Source: Corynebacterium frankenforstense DSM 45800
Lineage (GTDB): Bacteria > Actinomycetota > Actinomycetes > Mycobacteriales > Mycobacteriaceae
Direction of reading: 5' to 3'
NCBI RefSeq assembly: GCF_001941485.1
Contig: NZ_CP009247.1
Coordinates: 868,001-932,000 of the forward strand
Length of the DNA: 64,000 nucleotides
The notes beneath the pieces were generated by a model. The model made no database searches, was not told where the DNA came from, and saw only the letters and a list, made by a program, of their open reading frames with translations. Made by a program: the position numbers and the translations under genes. Below are positions 18,218 through 27,053 of this stretch, one piece after another (the stretch's first letter is position 1; each line of letters begins with the position of its first letter).

Positions 18218-19705
18218 CTAGAGCGCCATCTCGCCGGTGGCCAGCCCCCACACGGCCACCGCGGAGGCCACGCAGATCAGCGCGACCACGCACCACTCGA
18301 AGGCGTTGAAGAGCCGCTCGCCGCGCAGCCGGCGCGTCCACGCGTAGGGGATCAGCCCCGGCAGCACGGACAGGGCGCCGAAGAGCACGTAGCGCGGCTC
18401 GGCGGCGTAGAAGAGCCACAGCGAGTAGACCAGCGCGACCAGCCCGATGAGCAGGTGGCGGCGGTTGTCGCGGCGCGGGATCTCGGGGCCGGAGTCGTCG
18501 AAGCTGACGCCGGCCTGCGGGTGCGAGATGCCCTTGCCGCGCACCGCGAGCAGCACCAGGTAGAACGCGGAGAAGAGGTAGGGCAGCAGGTAGAGCACCG
18601 TGGCCAGCTGCACCATCTGCACGTAGGTCGTCTCGTTGAGGAAGAAGACGATGACCCACATCTGGATGACGGTCGTGGAGATCAGCTGGGCGACCCAGGG
18701 CGCGCCCGAGTCGTTGACCGCCCCGATGCGCCGCGGCAGTAGCCCGTCGACGGCCATCATCATCACCGGCTCGGCGCACAGCATCTGCCAGGAGACGTAG
18801 GCGCCCAGCACGGACAGGCACAGGCCCAGCGAGACCAGCGCGCCGCCCCAGGGGCCGACGACGGCCTCGAGCACGCTGGCCATCGAGTTGTCCGGCAGCG
18901 CGGCCAGCTCGGCGCGCGAGAGCACGCCGAAGGAGAGCACGGACACACTCACCAGGAGCGCGAGCACGGAGAGGAACCCGACCACGGTGGCCCGCGCGAC
19001 GTCGGAACGCGACCGCGACTGCCGGGAGTAGACGCTGGCGCCCTCGACACCGATGAACACCCACACGGTGAACAGCATCACGCCCTGGACCTGCTCGAAG
19101 ACGTCGCCGACGCCGCCGTCGCCGGAGCCCCAGAAGTCGAGGGTGAAGCGGTCCCAGGAGAATCCGATGAAGGCCGCCAGGATGATGAAGGCGAAGATGG
19201 GCAGCAGCTTGGCCACCGTCGTCACCGCGTTGAGCACGGCGGCCTGGTGCACGCCGCGGGCGAGGACGGCGAAGATCACCCAGGTCAGCACCGTCACCGC
19301 GCCGGCGGAGACCCAGCGGTTGTCCGCCGAGAACAGCGGCACGTAGTGGCCGATGGTGGAGAAGAACAGCGTGGCGTAGCCGACCTGCGCGATCACGCTG
19401 CCCAGCCAGTAGCCCCAGCCGGCGGTGAAGCCGATGAAGTCGCCCAGGCCGGCGCGCGCGTAGGCGTAGACGCCGGAGTCCAGGTGCGGCTTGCGGCGGG
19501 CGAGCACGTGGAAGACGAACGCGACCGAGAGCATGCCCACACCCGCGATGGCCCACCCGATCAGGGTGGCGCCGGGGGCGGCCACGGACGCCAGATTCTG
19601 CGGCAGCGAGAAGATGCCCGCGCCGACGGTGGAGCCGATGATCAGCCCCACGAGGGTCCACATGGGCACTGACCGGCGCCGGGAGTCTTCGCCTGCGATA
19701 ATCAT
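18218..19705 (-). CDS. APC-superfamily basic amino-acid antiporter (arginine/ornithine- or lysine-type)
   Basis: 495 residues with about 12-13 transmembrane helices. The N-terminal VGLIIGSTVGAGIFSLP is the APC substrate-binding segment. ARRKPHLDSGVYAYARAGLGDFIG and MLFTVWVFIGVEGASVYS match the basic amino acid/polyamine antiporter (ArcD/LysI) family. Substrate is inferred from family only; no arginine deiminase genes are adjacent. TAAGAT lies 7 nt before the ATG, indicating a leaderless mRNA. Its 3' end abuts the regulator fragment at 17821-18189, so a deletion probably joined the two. Confidence 0.88.
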   Translation of the reverse strand: MIIAGEDSRRRSVPMWTLVGLIIGSTVGAGIFSLPQNLASVAAPGATLIGWAIAGVGMLSVAFVFHVLARRKPHLDSGVYAYARAGLGDFIGFTAGWGYWLGSVIAQVGYATLFFSTIGHYVPLFSADNRWVSAGAVTVLTWVIFAVLARGVHQAAVLNAVTTVAKLLPIFAFIILAAFIGFSWDRFTLDFWGSGDGGVGDVFEQVQGVMLFTVWVFIGVEGASVYSRQSRSRSDVARATVVGFLSVLALLVSVSVLSFGVLSRAELAALPDNSMASVLEAVVGPWGGALVSLGLCLSVLGAYVSWQMLCAEPVMMMAVDGLLPRRIGAVNDSGAPWVAQLISTTVIQMWVIVFFLNETTYVQMVQLATVLYLLPYLFSAFYLVLLAVRGKGISHPQAGVSFDDSGPEIPRRDNRRHLLIGLVALVYSLWLFYAAEPRYVLFGALSVLPGLIPYAWTRRLRGERLFNAFEWCVVALICVASAVAVWGLATGEMAL

Positions 19706-19712
19706 CGGTCAG

Positions 19713-19718
19713 ATCTTA
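19713..19718 (-). promoter_or_regulatory. -10 box of leaderless permease promoter
   Basis: TAAGAT on the minus strand, 7 nt before the ATG at 19705. On the other strand TAACCT at 19739-19744 could serve the divergent small gene at 19785. Confidence 0.5.
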
Positions 19719-19784
19719 CGCAGAGCGTCTCAGTGCCGTAACCTCGGGGACGCATTAAAACCGACCGACTGAAAGGACACCGCA

Positions 19785-19988
19785 ATGGGCATCTTCGACA
19801 AGGCCAAGGGCAAGGCCGAGGAGTTCCTCAACTCCGACGAGGGCAAGCAGAAGGCGAACGACGCGCTGGACACCGCGGCCGACAAGGCCAAGGACCGCTT
19901 CGGCGAGGACAACGCCGACAAGATCGACACCGCCCGCGACAAGATCGGCGAGCGCCTCGGCGGCGACCAGCCGGAGGGCGAGAAGTAG
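19785..19988 (+). CDS. Small charged protein of the Rv0909/MT0933 antitoxin-like family
   Basis: 67 residues, rich in Lys, Asp, Glu and Ala, and predicted all-helical (MGIFDKAKGKAEEFLNSDEG at the start). It resembles the mycobacterial Rv0909 (MT0933) antitoxin family and, loosely, CsbD-like stress proteins. The expected SRPBCC-type toxin partner (Rv0910) is not beside it: the next gene is mazG, whose TTG start follows the stop codon directly. Either it is an orphan, or it has a non-TA stress role. AAAGGA is 8 nt upstream of the ATG. Confidence 0.65.
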   Translation: MGIFDKAKGKAEEFLNSDEGKQKANDALDTAADKAKDRFGEDNADKIDTARDKIGERLGGDQPEGEK

Positions 19989-20663
19989 TTGACCGTCCTC
20001 GTCCTTGACGCGCGGTGGCCGGACCTGGTTCCGGCCACCGCGTTCGTTTCGGGTGCGGTGCGCGCACCCGTCTCAATTTCCGACGCCGTGCCCCGCGACG
20101 TCGCCGCGTTGGCTGACGCGTCTGCGGCGCAGGCGCCGGCTGACGCCGGCGCGGGTGCCGAGGGCACCTGGGTGACCGTGGACGAGACGGACGCGGAGGC
20201 GCGGCGTCGGAAAGCGGCGGGGGAGCCGGTCATCCGGGCGGCGAGCCTGGCGGACCCGGTCGCCGAGGCGCGCCGGGTCATCGCCGCGGCCCGTGGGCGC
20301 GGCGAGTGGGAGCGCGGGCAGACGCACGTCTCGCTGCTGCCGTACCTGGCCGAGGAGGCCGGCGAGTACGCCGAGGCCGCACGGGCCTGGCAGGCCGCCG
20401 AGGACGCCGGCGGGGCGGGGGAGGACGAGGAGGCCGAGCTGCTCGCCGAGCTCTCCGACGTCCTGCTGCAGGTGCTCTTCCACGCCGAGATCGCCCGCGG
20501 GCGCGGGGCGTGGGACTTCGGCGACGTCGCGGCGCGGTTCACCGCGAAGATCCGCTCGCGCGCGCCCTACCTCTTCGACGGCTCGACCGGGGTGGTCGAC
20601 CAGGCCGCGCAGGACGCCGCGTGGGCGGCGGGCAAGGCGCGCGAGAGGAACGGCGCGGTCTAG
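19989..20663 (+). CDS. mazG: MazG-type nucleoside triphosphate pyrophosphohydrolase
   Basis: 224 residues. The family hydrolyses (d)NTPs, often damaged ones, to monophosphates with Mg. The MazG core lies in the C-terminal half: EEAGEYAEAARAW gives the EExxE metal motif and ELSDVLLQVLFHAEIA the ExxD motif. The N-terminal 85 residues are not conserved MazG sequence. The TTG start immediately follows the preceding stop codon, implying translational coupling; an alternative start inside cannot be excluded. It precedes the por-eno block as in related genomes. Confidence 0.85.
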   Translation: MTVLVLDARWPDLVPATAFVSGAVRAPVSISDAVPRDVAALADASAAQAPADAGAGAEGTWVTVDETDAEARRRKAAGEPVIRAASLADPVAEARRVIAAARGRGEWERGQTHVSLLPYLAEEAGEYAEAARAWQAAEDAGGAGEDEEAELLAELSDVLLQVLFHAEIARGRGAWDFGDVAARFTAKIRSRAPYLFDGSTGVVDQAAQDAAWAAGKARERNGAV

Positions 20664-20715
20664 CGCGCCGACGGTTCCGGGGTGGCGCCAGGGGGCCCGG
20701 GCCCACGTCCCGGAA

Positions 20716-21105
20716 TTACAGGGAGGACAGCAGGGTCAGCGTGTCGTAGGCCTTGTCGAAGCCCGGGATCTGGGAGCTCAGCGCGACCTGCGGGTCGGGG
20801 GTGACCACGCCGCACTCGAGGGCGCGGTCGGCCACGGCGGTGACCGACTGCGCGGCGATCAGCTTCAGGGTGGTGTCGTCGGAGACCCCGCGCAGGTTCT
20901 CCACGAGCTCCGAGCGGGTGGTCTTCTCGCCGACCATCCCGGTGCTGCGCAGCGCGAAGTCCACGACGCGGCAGTCGGCGGTGGCGATGTCGCCGTTGAG
21001 CTGGTCGAGCAGCCCGGTGCGGGCGTCGGCGGCGTGCGCGGCGGGGGCGAGGACGCCGGTGGCCAGGGCGGCGGTGGCGAGGGCGGCGGCGAGGGTCTTC
21101 TTCAC
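20716..21105 (-). CDS. PorB/PorC-like secreted cell-wall porin
   Basis: 129 residues. A Sec signal peptide (KKTLAAALATAAL to PAAHAA, about 1-25) leaves a mature chain of about 103 residues with two Cys (ADCRVVD and LECGVV), predicted mostly helical. Size, paired Cys, TADRALEC-like wording (VADRALECGV) and position between mazG and eno match PorB/PorC, small alpha-helical channel proteins of the corynebacterial mycomembrane. GTG start, with AAAGGA 7 nt upstream. Only one copy is present, whereas I recall two in C. glutamicum. Function is inferred from synteny and resemblance. Confidence 0.65.
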   Translation of the reverse strand: MKKTLAAALATAALATGVLAPAAHAADARTGLLDQLNGDIATADCRVVDFALRSTGMVGEKTTRSELVENLRGVSDDTTLKLIAAQSVTAVADRALECGVVTPDPQVALSSQIPGFDKAYDTLTLLSSL

Positions 21106-21280
21106 GGCGGTGTCCTTTCGGGGACCTCTTCTGTTATTGATGTGGCATAAGTATCTTCGTGTGGCTGGTGTTGTGCAACCGGGGCTGAATATCGGGGGAG
21201 CGGGAGGTCGCGTGGGCCGGTTCGACGGGTGGTCCCGCGACGCGTGCCTGCGGGTTGCGCGCCTGTGCGGCAGTGGGCGG

Positions 21281-21286
21281 TAGGAT
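21281..21286 (+). promoter_or_regulatory. -10 box of leaderless promoter (lytic transglycosylase)
   Basis: TAGGAT, 8 nt before the ATG at 21295. It argues against the longer in-frame start at 21229. Confidence 0.5.
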
Positions 21287-21294
21287 CGCTCGCC

Positions 21295-22086
21295 ATGGAC
21301 GAAACGGGACGGCGGGGCAGAGGCTGCGGGTGCATGACGGCGCTCGCGGTCGTCCTCGTCATCGCCGTGGTCGGCTGGGCGCTCTCCATGGTCGTCGGCG
21401 GCACCCAGCCCTTCCGCCAGCTGCAGCCGATCCCCGACGACGTGCCCCCGGCCGCCGGTGAGCCCGTCGCCGAGATCGACGTGCACGGCCCGGGGCGCAC
21501 CGCCGACAAGCTGACCTACTGGGCCGGCGACCTCTCCGAGGACACCGGCATCCCGGCCGCCGCGCTGCGCGCCTACGGCAACGCCGAGCTCATCGCCCGC
21601 GACGCCTGGCCCGAGTGCCACCTCAACTGGACCACGCTGGCCGGCATCGGGCAGGTGGAGACCCGCCACGGCACCTACTCCGGCAAGCTGCTCTCGGGCG
21701 GCTCGCTCGACGAGAACGGCTACGCCACCCCGCCGATCATCGGCCCCGCCCTCGACGGCACCGGCGGCTTCGCCGCCGTGCACGACACCGACGGCGGCGA
21801 GCTCGACGGCGACACCGAGTGGGACCGCGCCGTCGGCCCCATGCAGTTCATCCCCGAGTCCTGGGAGCGCTTCGGCATCGACGCCGACGGCGACGGCCAC
21901 CCCGACCCCAACCAGATCGACGACGCCGCGGCCTCGGCGGCGAAGCTGCTGTGCAACGGGCGCGACCTCTCCGACCCCGAGGACTGGGTCAGCGCGGTGA
22001 AGTCCTACAACATGTCCGGCGAGTACCTCACGGACGTCCGCGACGCCGCCAACTCCTACGCCCTGCGTCAGCCCGCGGCGCACTAG
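21295..22086 (+). CDS. Membrane-anchored lytic transglycosylase
   Basis: 263 residues. One N-terminal helix (about 14-34) anchors the protein, and the rest is outside. The catalytic domain holds LAGIGQVETRHG, whose Glu is the expected general acid, and GPMQFIPESWERFG, both typical of the MltB/SLT_2 class that cleaves peptidoglycan to 1,6-anhydro products. An EF-hand-like loop, DADGDGHPDPNQIDD, probably binds Ca. Its place before eno is conserved in corynebacteria. A hairpin follows the stop codon at once. Confidence 0.88.
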   Translation: MDETGRRGRGCGCMTALAVVLVIAVVGWALSMVVGGTQPFRQLQPIPDDVPPAAGEPVAEIDVHGPGRTADKLTYWAGDLSEDTGIPAAALRAYGNAELIARDAWPECHLNWTTLAGIGQVETRHGTYSGKLLSGGSLDENGYATPPIIGPALDGTGGFAAVHDTDGGELDGDTEWDRAVGPMQFIPESWERFGIDADGDGHPDPNQIDDAAASAAKLLCNGRDLSDPEDWVSAVKSYNMSGEYLTDVRDAANSYALRQPAAH

Positions 22087-22151
22087 GTGGCGTGGCTTCG
22101 CCACGCCACAGGAGTGGGATGACGCCGGGTGGCGTGGCGGAGCCGCGCCAC
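22087..22151 (+). repeat. Pair of GTGGCGTGG hairpins after the transglycosylase gene
   Basis: The first hairpin is perfect: GTGGCGTGG (22087-22095) pairs with CCACGCCAC (22101-22109) around CTTCG. The second (22129-22151) repeats GTGGCGTGGC and pairs imperfectly with GCCGCGCCAC. There is no T-run. The first could end transcription; the duplication gives it the look of a small palindromic repeat element. Confidence 0.5.
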
Positions 22152-23813
<1,662 letters not shown>

Positions 23814-23851
23814 GAGCCGGAACCGGGAAGCCCCGGACACCACCCCGTCGC

Positions 23852-23898
23852 CCGCGCGAGTTCACTGAGTTGAACCCGCGCGGTCCGGCGGGGTTTTG
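23852..23898 (+). terminator. Intrinsic terminator of eno
   Basis: CCGCGCG...CGCGCGG outer stem with an inner GTTCA/TTGAAC stem, followed by a GC stretch and TTTT at 23894-23897. Confidence 0.75.
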
Positions 23899-23915
23899 CC
23901 GTACCGGGGGACTGA

Positions 23916-23921
23916 TAGTCT
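23916..23921 (+). promoter_or_regulatory. -10 box of leaderless promoter (DtxR/MntR-type regulator)
   Basis: TAGTCT, 7 nt before the ATG at 23929, which selects this ATG over the upstream ATG at 23896. Confidence 0.5.
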
Positions 23922-23928
23922 GTCCTCC

Positions 23929-24636
23929 ATGGACTCGATGAAGGTCACGGACCTGCCCGACCGGTCGCAGGACTACCTGAAGAAGATCTTCGACCTGGTC
24001 GACTGGGACCGCGGAGACGTCTCGACCGCCTCCGGCGTCGCGCTCTCCGACCTGGCCGAGGCCCTCGGCCAGCAGCGCTCCACCGCCTCCGAGGCGGTCA
24101 AGCGCCTCGCCGGCATGGGGCTCATCGACCACACCCCCTACAAGCCGATCATGCTCACCGAGCAGGGCCGCGCGCTCGCCGTGCAGCTGGTGCGCCGCCA
24201 CCGGCTCGTGGAGACCTTCCTCGAGCGCGTCGTCGGCTACGGCGTCGAGGAGATCCACGCCGAGGCCGAGGTGCTCGAGCACGCCGTCTCCGACCTGTTC
24301 ATCGAGCGCATCGACGAGGCGCTGGGGCACCCCACCCGCGACCCGCACGGCGACCCGATCCCCGCGGCCGACGGCACCGTCGAGACCGTCGACAGTGAAC
24401 CGCTCTCCGCGCTCGGGGAGGGTGAGCCGGCGACAGTCGTGCGCCTGCGCGACCGCGACGCGAAGCTGCTGCGCTACCTGACCGACTGCGGCGTGGCCCC
24501 CGGCGTGGGCGTGCGGCTGCTGCCGGCGCCCTACGACGGCATGGCGCGCATCGCCGTCGACGGCCGCGAGGAGGCCGTCACCGTCGCCGCCGACGCGCTG
24601 GGCCATATCCAGGTCCGACGCGAGACGGCGGAGTAG
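23929..24636 (+). CDS. DtxR/MntR-family metal-dependent transcriptional regulator
   Basis: 235 residues. The winged helix (about 8-68, ALSDLAEALGQQRSTASEAVKRL) is followed by the dimer/metal domain with HRLVETFL and IHAEAEVLEHAVSDLF, the His/Glu ligand pattern of this family. A C-terminal FeoA/SH3-like domain comes after a Pro/Ala linker. Ligands look more MntR-like (Glu and His, no Cys at the DtxR position), so Mn2+ sensing is my preferred reading over Fe2+. Its targets are not visible nearby. It could regulate itself, as its -10 box lies next to the start. Confidence 0.85.
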   Translation: MDSMKVTDLPDRSQDYLKKIFDLVDWDRGDVSTASGVALSDLAEALGQQRSTASEAVKRLAGMGLIDHTPYKPIMLTEQGRALAVQLVRRHRLVETFLERVVGYGVEEIHAEAEVLEHAVSDLFIERIDEALGHPTRDPHGDPIPAADGTVETVDSEPLSALGEGEPATVVRLRDRDAKLLRYLTDCGVAPGVGVRLLPAPYDGMARIAVDGREEAVTVAADALGHIQVRRETAE

Positions 24637-24639
24637 AAT
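24634..24639 (+). promoter_or_regulatory. -10 box upstream of the FtsB-like gene
   Basis: TAGAAT, 9 nt before the ATG at 24649. It overlaps the stop codon of the preceding regulator gene. Confidence 0.5.
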
Positions 24640-24648
24640 CCACCGGGT

Positions 24649-25284
24649 ATGAGCACCGCCGAGACCAGCACCGACGAGGCCGCCGAGGAGACCCGCACGA
24701 CCGAGCGGGCGCCCCGGCGCGGCCGCGTGCCGGTCACCAGCCGCGACAACGCGCCCGCGCGCCCGAAGCGGCGCCTGCCGCGGGTGCGCATGGGGGCCGC
24801 GGACCTGGCCGTGCTCGCGCTGGCCGCGCTGATCGTGCTCGGCGCGGTCGCCGCGCCCGCGCGCAACTACTTCAGCGGGCGCACCGAGATCGCCCGCCTC
24901 AACGAGTCCATCGCCGCCAAGCAGGACCGCGTCGACGAGCTCGACGCAGAGCTCGGCCGCTGGAACTCCGAGGCCTACGCCCGCGAGCAGGCCCGCCGCC
25001 GCCTCGGGGTGATCGGGGAGGGCGAGACGGCCTACCGCATCCTCGACCCCGAGATGGACCAGACCCCGACCGTGGCCGGCGAGGTGCCGGCCTCCCAGGA
25101 CCGCAGCTGGCTGGACAAGCTGTGGGACTCGGTGTCCGTGCCCGCCGAGGAGGCCGGTTCCGCGGCCTCCGACGAGAAGGGCGCGATCGGCGGCGGCGAG
25201 GTGGACACCCACATGCCGCTCGACGGCGAGGCCCCGGCCGAGGGGGAGCAGCCCGCCGAGGGCGAGGCCCCGGCGGCGGGGTAG
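24649..25284 (+). CDS. FtsB/DivIC-like septum formation protein
   Basis: 211 residues, bitopic. An Arg-rich cytoplasmic tail (1-48) precedes one helix (about 50-70). A short coiled coil follows (RTEIARLNESIAAKQDRVDEL), then the FtsB-type end AREQARRRLGVIGEGETAYRIL. The protein should sit in the divisome with FtsQ and FtsL. Beyond residue 130 is a long disordered tail with AEGEQPAEGEAPA repeats, longer than in typical FtsB. Position between eno and DUF501-ppx is conserved in actinobacteria. Confidence 0.85.
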   Translation: MSTAETSTDEAAEETRTTERAPRRGRVPVTSRDNAPARPKRRLPRVRMGAADLAVLALAALIVLGAVAAPARNYFSGRTEIARLNESIAAKQDRVDELDAELGRWNSEAYAREQARRRLGVIGEGETAYRILDPEMDQTPTVAGEVPASQDRSWLDKLWDSVSVPAEEAGSAASDEKGAIGGGEVDTHMPLDGEAPAEGEQPAEGEAPAAG

Positions 25285-25320
25285 CGCCCGGCCGAAGGCG
25301 AGGATCGCGCCGCGCCGTGA

Positions 25321-25326
25321 CACAAT
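25321..25326 (+). promoter_or_regulatory. Candidate -10 box upstream of DUF501
   Basis: CACAAT, 7 nt before the ATG at 25334; it favours that ATG over the one at 25325. Confidence 0.35.
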
Positions 25327-25333
25327 GACTGCC

Positions 25334-25918
25334 ATGACAGTCAGCCAGACGGACCTGGAGACGGTCGCCGAGCAGCTGGGGCGTACCCCGCGCGGCGTCG
25401 TCGACGTCCCTTACCGCACCCCGGACGGTTCCCCCGGCGTGGTCACCACCGCACCGCGCCTGCCCGACGGAACCCCGTTCCCCACGCTCTACTACCTGAC
25501 CGACCCGCGGCTGACCGCGGAGTGCTCGCGCCTCGAGGTCGCGCAGGTGATGGTCTGGATGACGCGCAGGCTCGGCGAGGACACCGAGCTGGCCGCTGAC
25601 TACCGCGCCGCCCACGAGCACTACCTCGAGGCGCGCAACGCGATGGCGGACCTGGGCACCGACTTCTCCGGCGGCGGGATGCCCGACCGCGTCAAGTGCC
25701 TGCACGTGCTCGCCGCCTACGCGCTGGCCGAGGGGCCAGGCCGGGTGCGCCTGGGCACCGAGGCGGTCGCCATGGCCGCCGACCACGCCGGGCTGCGCGG
25801 CACCGCCGTGCCCGCCGACTGGCCGAGCTGCGAGGACCTGGGCATCGACCTGGCCGACTTCGACCTGGAGCCGGTCCGTGGACCGGAGCAGGGCGCGGAC
25901 GTCGAGGTGGAGTCATGA
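25334..25918 (+). CDS. DUF501 family protein
   Basis: 194 residues, cytoplasmic, function unknown. Matches the DUF501 family of actinobacteria: LGRTPRGVVDV near the start, FPTLYYLTDPRLTAECSRLE, and MPDRVKCLHVLAAYALA, with Cys and His residues that could bind metal. Its stop codon overlaps the ATG of the exopolyphosphatase gene (ATGA), so the two are translationally coupled. Conserved linkage with ftsB and ppx is the main hint to function. Confidence 0.88.
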   Translation: MTVSQTDLETVAEQLGRTPRGVVDVPYRTPDGSPGVVTTAPRLPDGTPFPTLYYLTDPRLTAECSRLEVAQVMVWMTRRLGEDTELAADYRAAHEHYLEARNAMADLGTDFSGGGMPDRVKCLHVLAAYALAEGPGRVRLGTEAVAMAADHAGLRGTAVPADWPSCEDLGIDLADFDLEPVRGPEQGADVEVES

Positions 25919-26868
25919 CCCGGCTGGCCGCCGTCGACTGCGGCACCAACTCGATCCGCCTGCTGGTCAGCGAGGTCGGCCCGGTGGGCCGGATCCGCGA
26001 CCTGCACCGCGAGATGAAGATCGTGCGTCTGGGCCAGGGCGTCGACGCCACCGGCGAGCTGGACCCGGAGGCCATCGAGCGCACCCGTGAGGCGCTGGCG
26101 CACTTCGTCGAGATCATGCGCCACGAGAACGTGGCGAAGGTCCGCATGGTGGCCACCAGCGCGACCCGCGATGCGACGAACCGCCACGACTTCTTCGACA
26201 TGACCGCCGAGCTGCTCGGCGAGGTCCAGGAGGGCGCGCGCGCCGAGGTGATCACCGGCGAGGAGGAGGCCGAGCTCTCCTTCCGCGGCGCGATCGGTGA
26301 CCTCGCCGCCGACCGCGGCCCCTTCCTGGTCATCGACCTGGGCGGCGGATCCACGGAGTTCGTCGTCGGCGACGCCGAGAACGGTGTGGCGGCGGCGCAC
26401 TCGACCCAGATGGGCTGCGTGCGCCTGACCGAGCGCATCATGCGCGCCGATCCGCCGACGGCCACCGAGATCGAGATCGCCCGCGACTACGTCGAGGAGC
26501 GCCTGGACCGCGTGCGCACCCTGCTGCCGCTGTCCGAGGTGCGCACCGTGGTCGGCTGCGCCGGCACCTTCACCACCCTCTCCGCGCTCGCGCAGGGCCT
26601 CGAGGAGTACGACCCGGCCGCGATCCACGGCTCCGAGCTGAACTTCTCGGCGCTGCGCCTGATCACCCAGATGCTCATCTCCGAGTCCGCCTCGGCGCGC
26701 GCGGCCAACCCGGTCATCCACCCGGGGCGCGCGGACGTCATCGGCTCGGGCTCGGTGATCGTCGAGCAGATCATGGACCTGGCCACGGCGTCGACCCGGG
26801 CAGACAGCTTCGTGATCTCGGAGAAGGACATCCTCGACGGCATCATCGCCGGGCTGGCCGAGGGCTAG
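25915..26868 (+). CDS. ppx: Exopolyphosphatase / pppGpp phosphohydrolase family
   Basis: 317 residues. Ppx/GppA enzymes release phosphate from polyphosphate or from pppGpp. The actin-like ATPase fold is visible: VDCGTNSIRLLV at residues 7-18 (phosphate 1), GEEEAELSF, and VIDLGGGSTEFVVG (phosphate 2). It is of the short actinobacterial Ppx2 type without the C-terminal HD domain. The ATG overlaps the DUF501 stop. Followed by a hairpin and tRNA-Leu. Confidence 0.93.
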   Translation: MTRLAAVDCGTNSIRLLVSEVGPVGRIRDLHREMKIVRLGQGVDATGELDPEAIERTREALAHFVEIMRHENVAKVRMVATSATRDATNRHDFFDMTAELLGEVQEGARAEVITGEEEAELSFRGAIGDLAADRGPFLVIDLGGGSTEFVVGDAENGVAAAHSTQMGCVRLTERIMRADPPTATEIEIARDYVEERLDRVRTLLPLSEVRTVVGCAGTFTTLSALAQGLEEYDPAAIHGSELNFSALRLITQMLISESASARAANPVIHPGRADVIGSGSVIVEQIMDLATASTRADSFVISEKDILDGIIAGLAEG

Positions 26869-26886
26869 GGAGGCCCGGGAAGGGCG

Positions 26887-26920
26887 ACGCCCGCCGCCCG
26901 GGGGAGCGGCGGGGCGTTGC
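26887..26920 (+). terminator. Hairpin after ppx
   Basis: ACGCCCGCCGC (26887-26897) pairs with GCGGCGGGGCGT (26906-26917), followed only by TTGC, so weak as an intrinsic terminator. Confidence 0.4.
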
Positions 26921-26955
26921 TAGGATTGACCGGCGCCCGCGAGGGGCGCCGTGAC

Positions 26956-27029
26956 GCCCCCATGGCCCAATTGGCAGAGGCAACGGACTTAAAATCCGTG
27001 AGTTCTGGGTTCGACTCCCAGTGGGGGCA
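26956..27029 (+). tRNA. tRNA-Leu (anticodon TAA) with a short variable loop
   Basis: Acceptor GCCCCCA/TGGGGGC, anticodon stem ACGGA/TCCGT with loop CTTAAAA (anticodon TAA), T-arm CTGGG-TTCGACT-CCCAG, discriminator A; CCA is not encoded. The variable region between anticodon stem and T-stem is only GAGTT, so the molecule has 74 nt like a class I tRNA, although Leu tRNAs normally have a long variable arm. The anticodon and A73 both fit Leu. The preceding TAGGAT at 26921-26926 may be its -10 box. Confidence 0.9.
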
Positions 27030-27053
27030 CCGTCTGCGCGTGCGCCGTCACCG

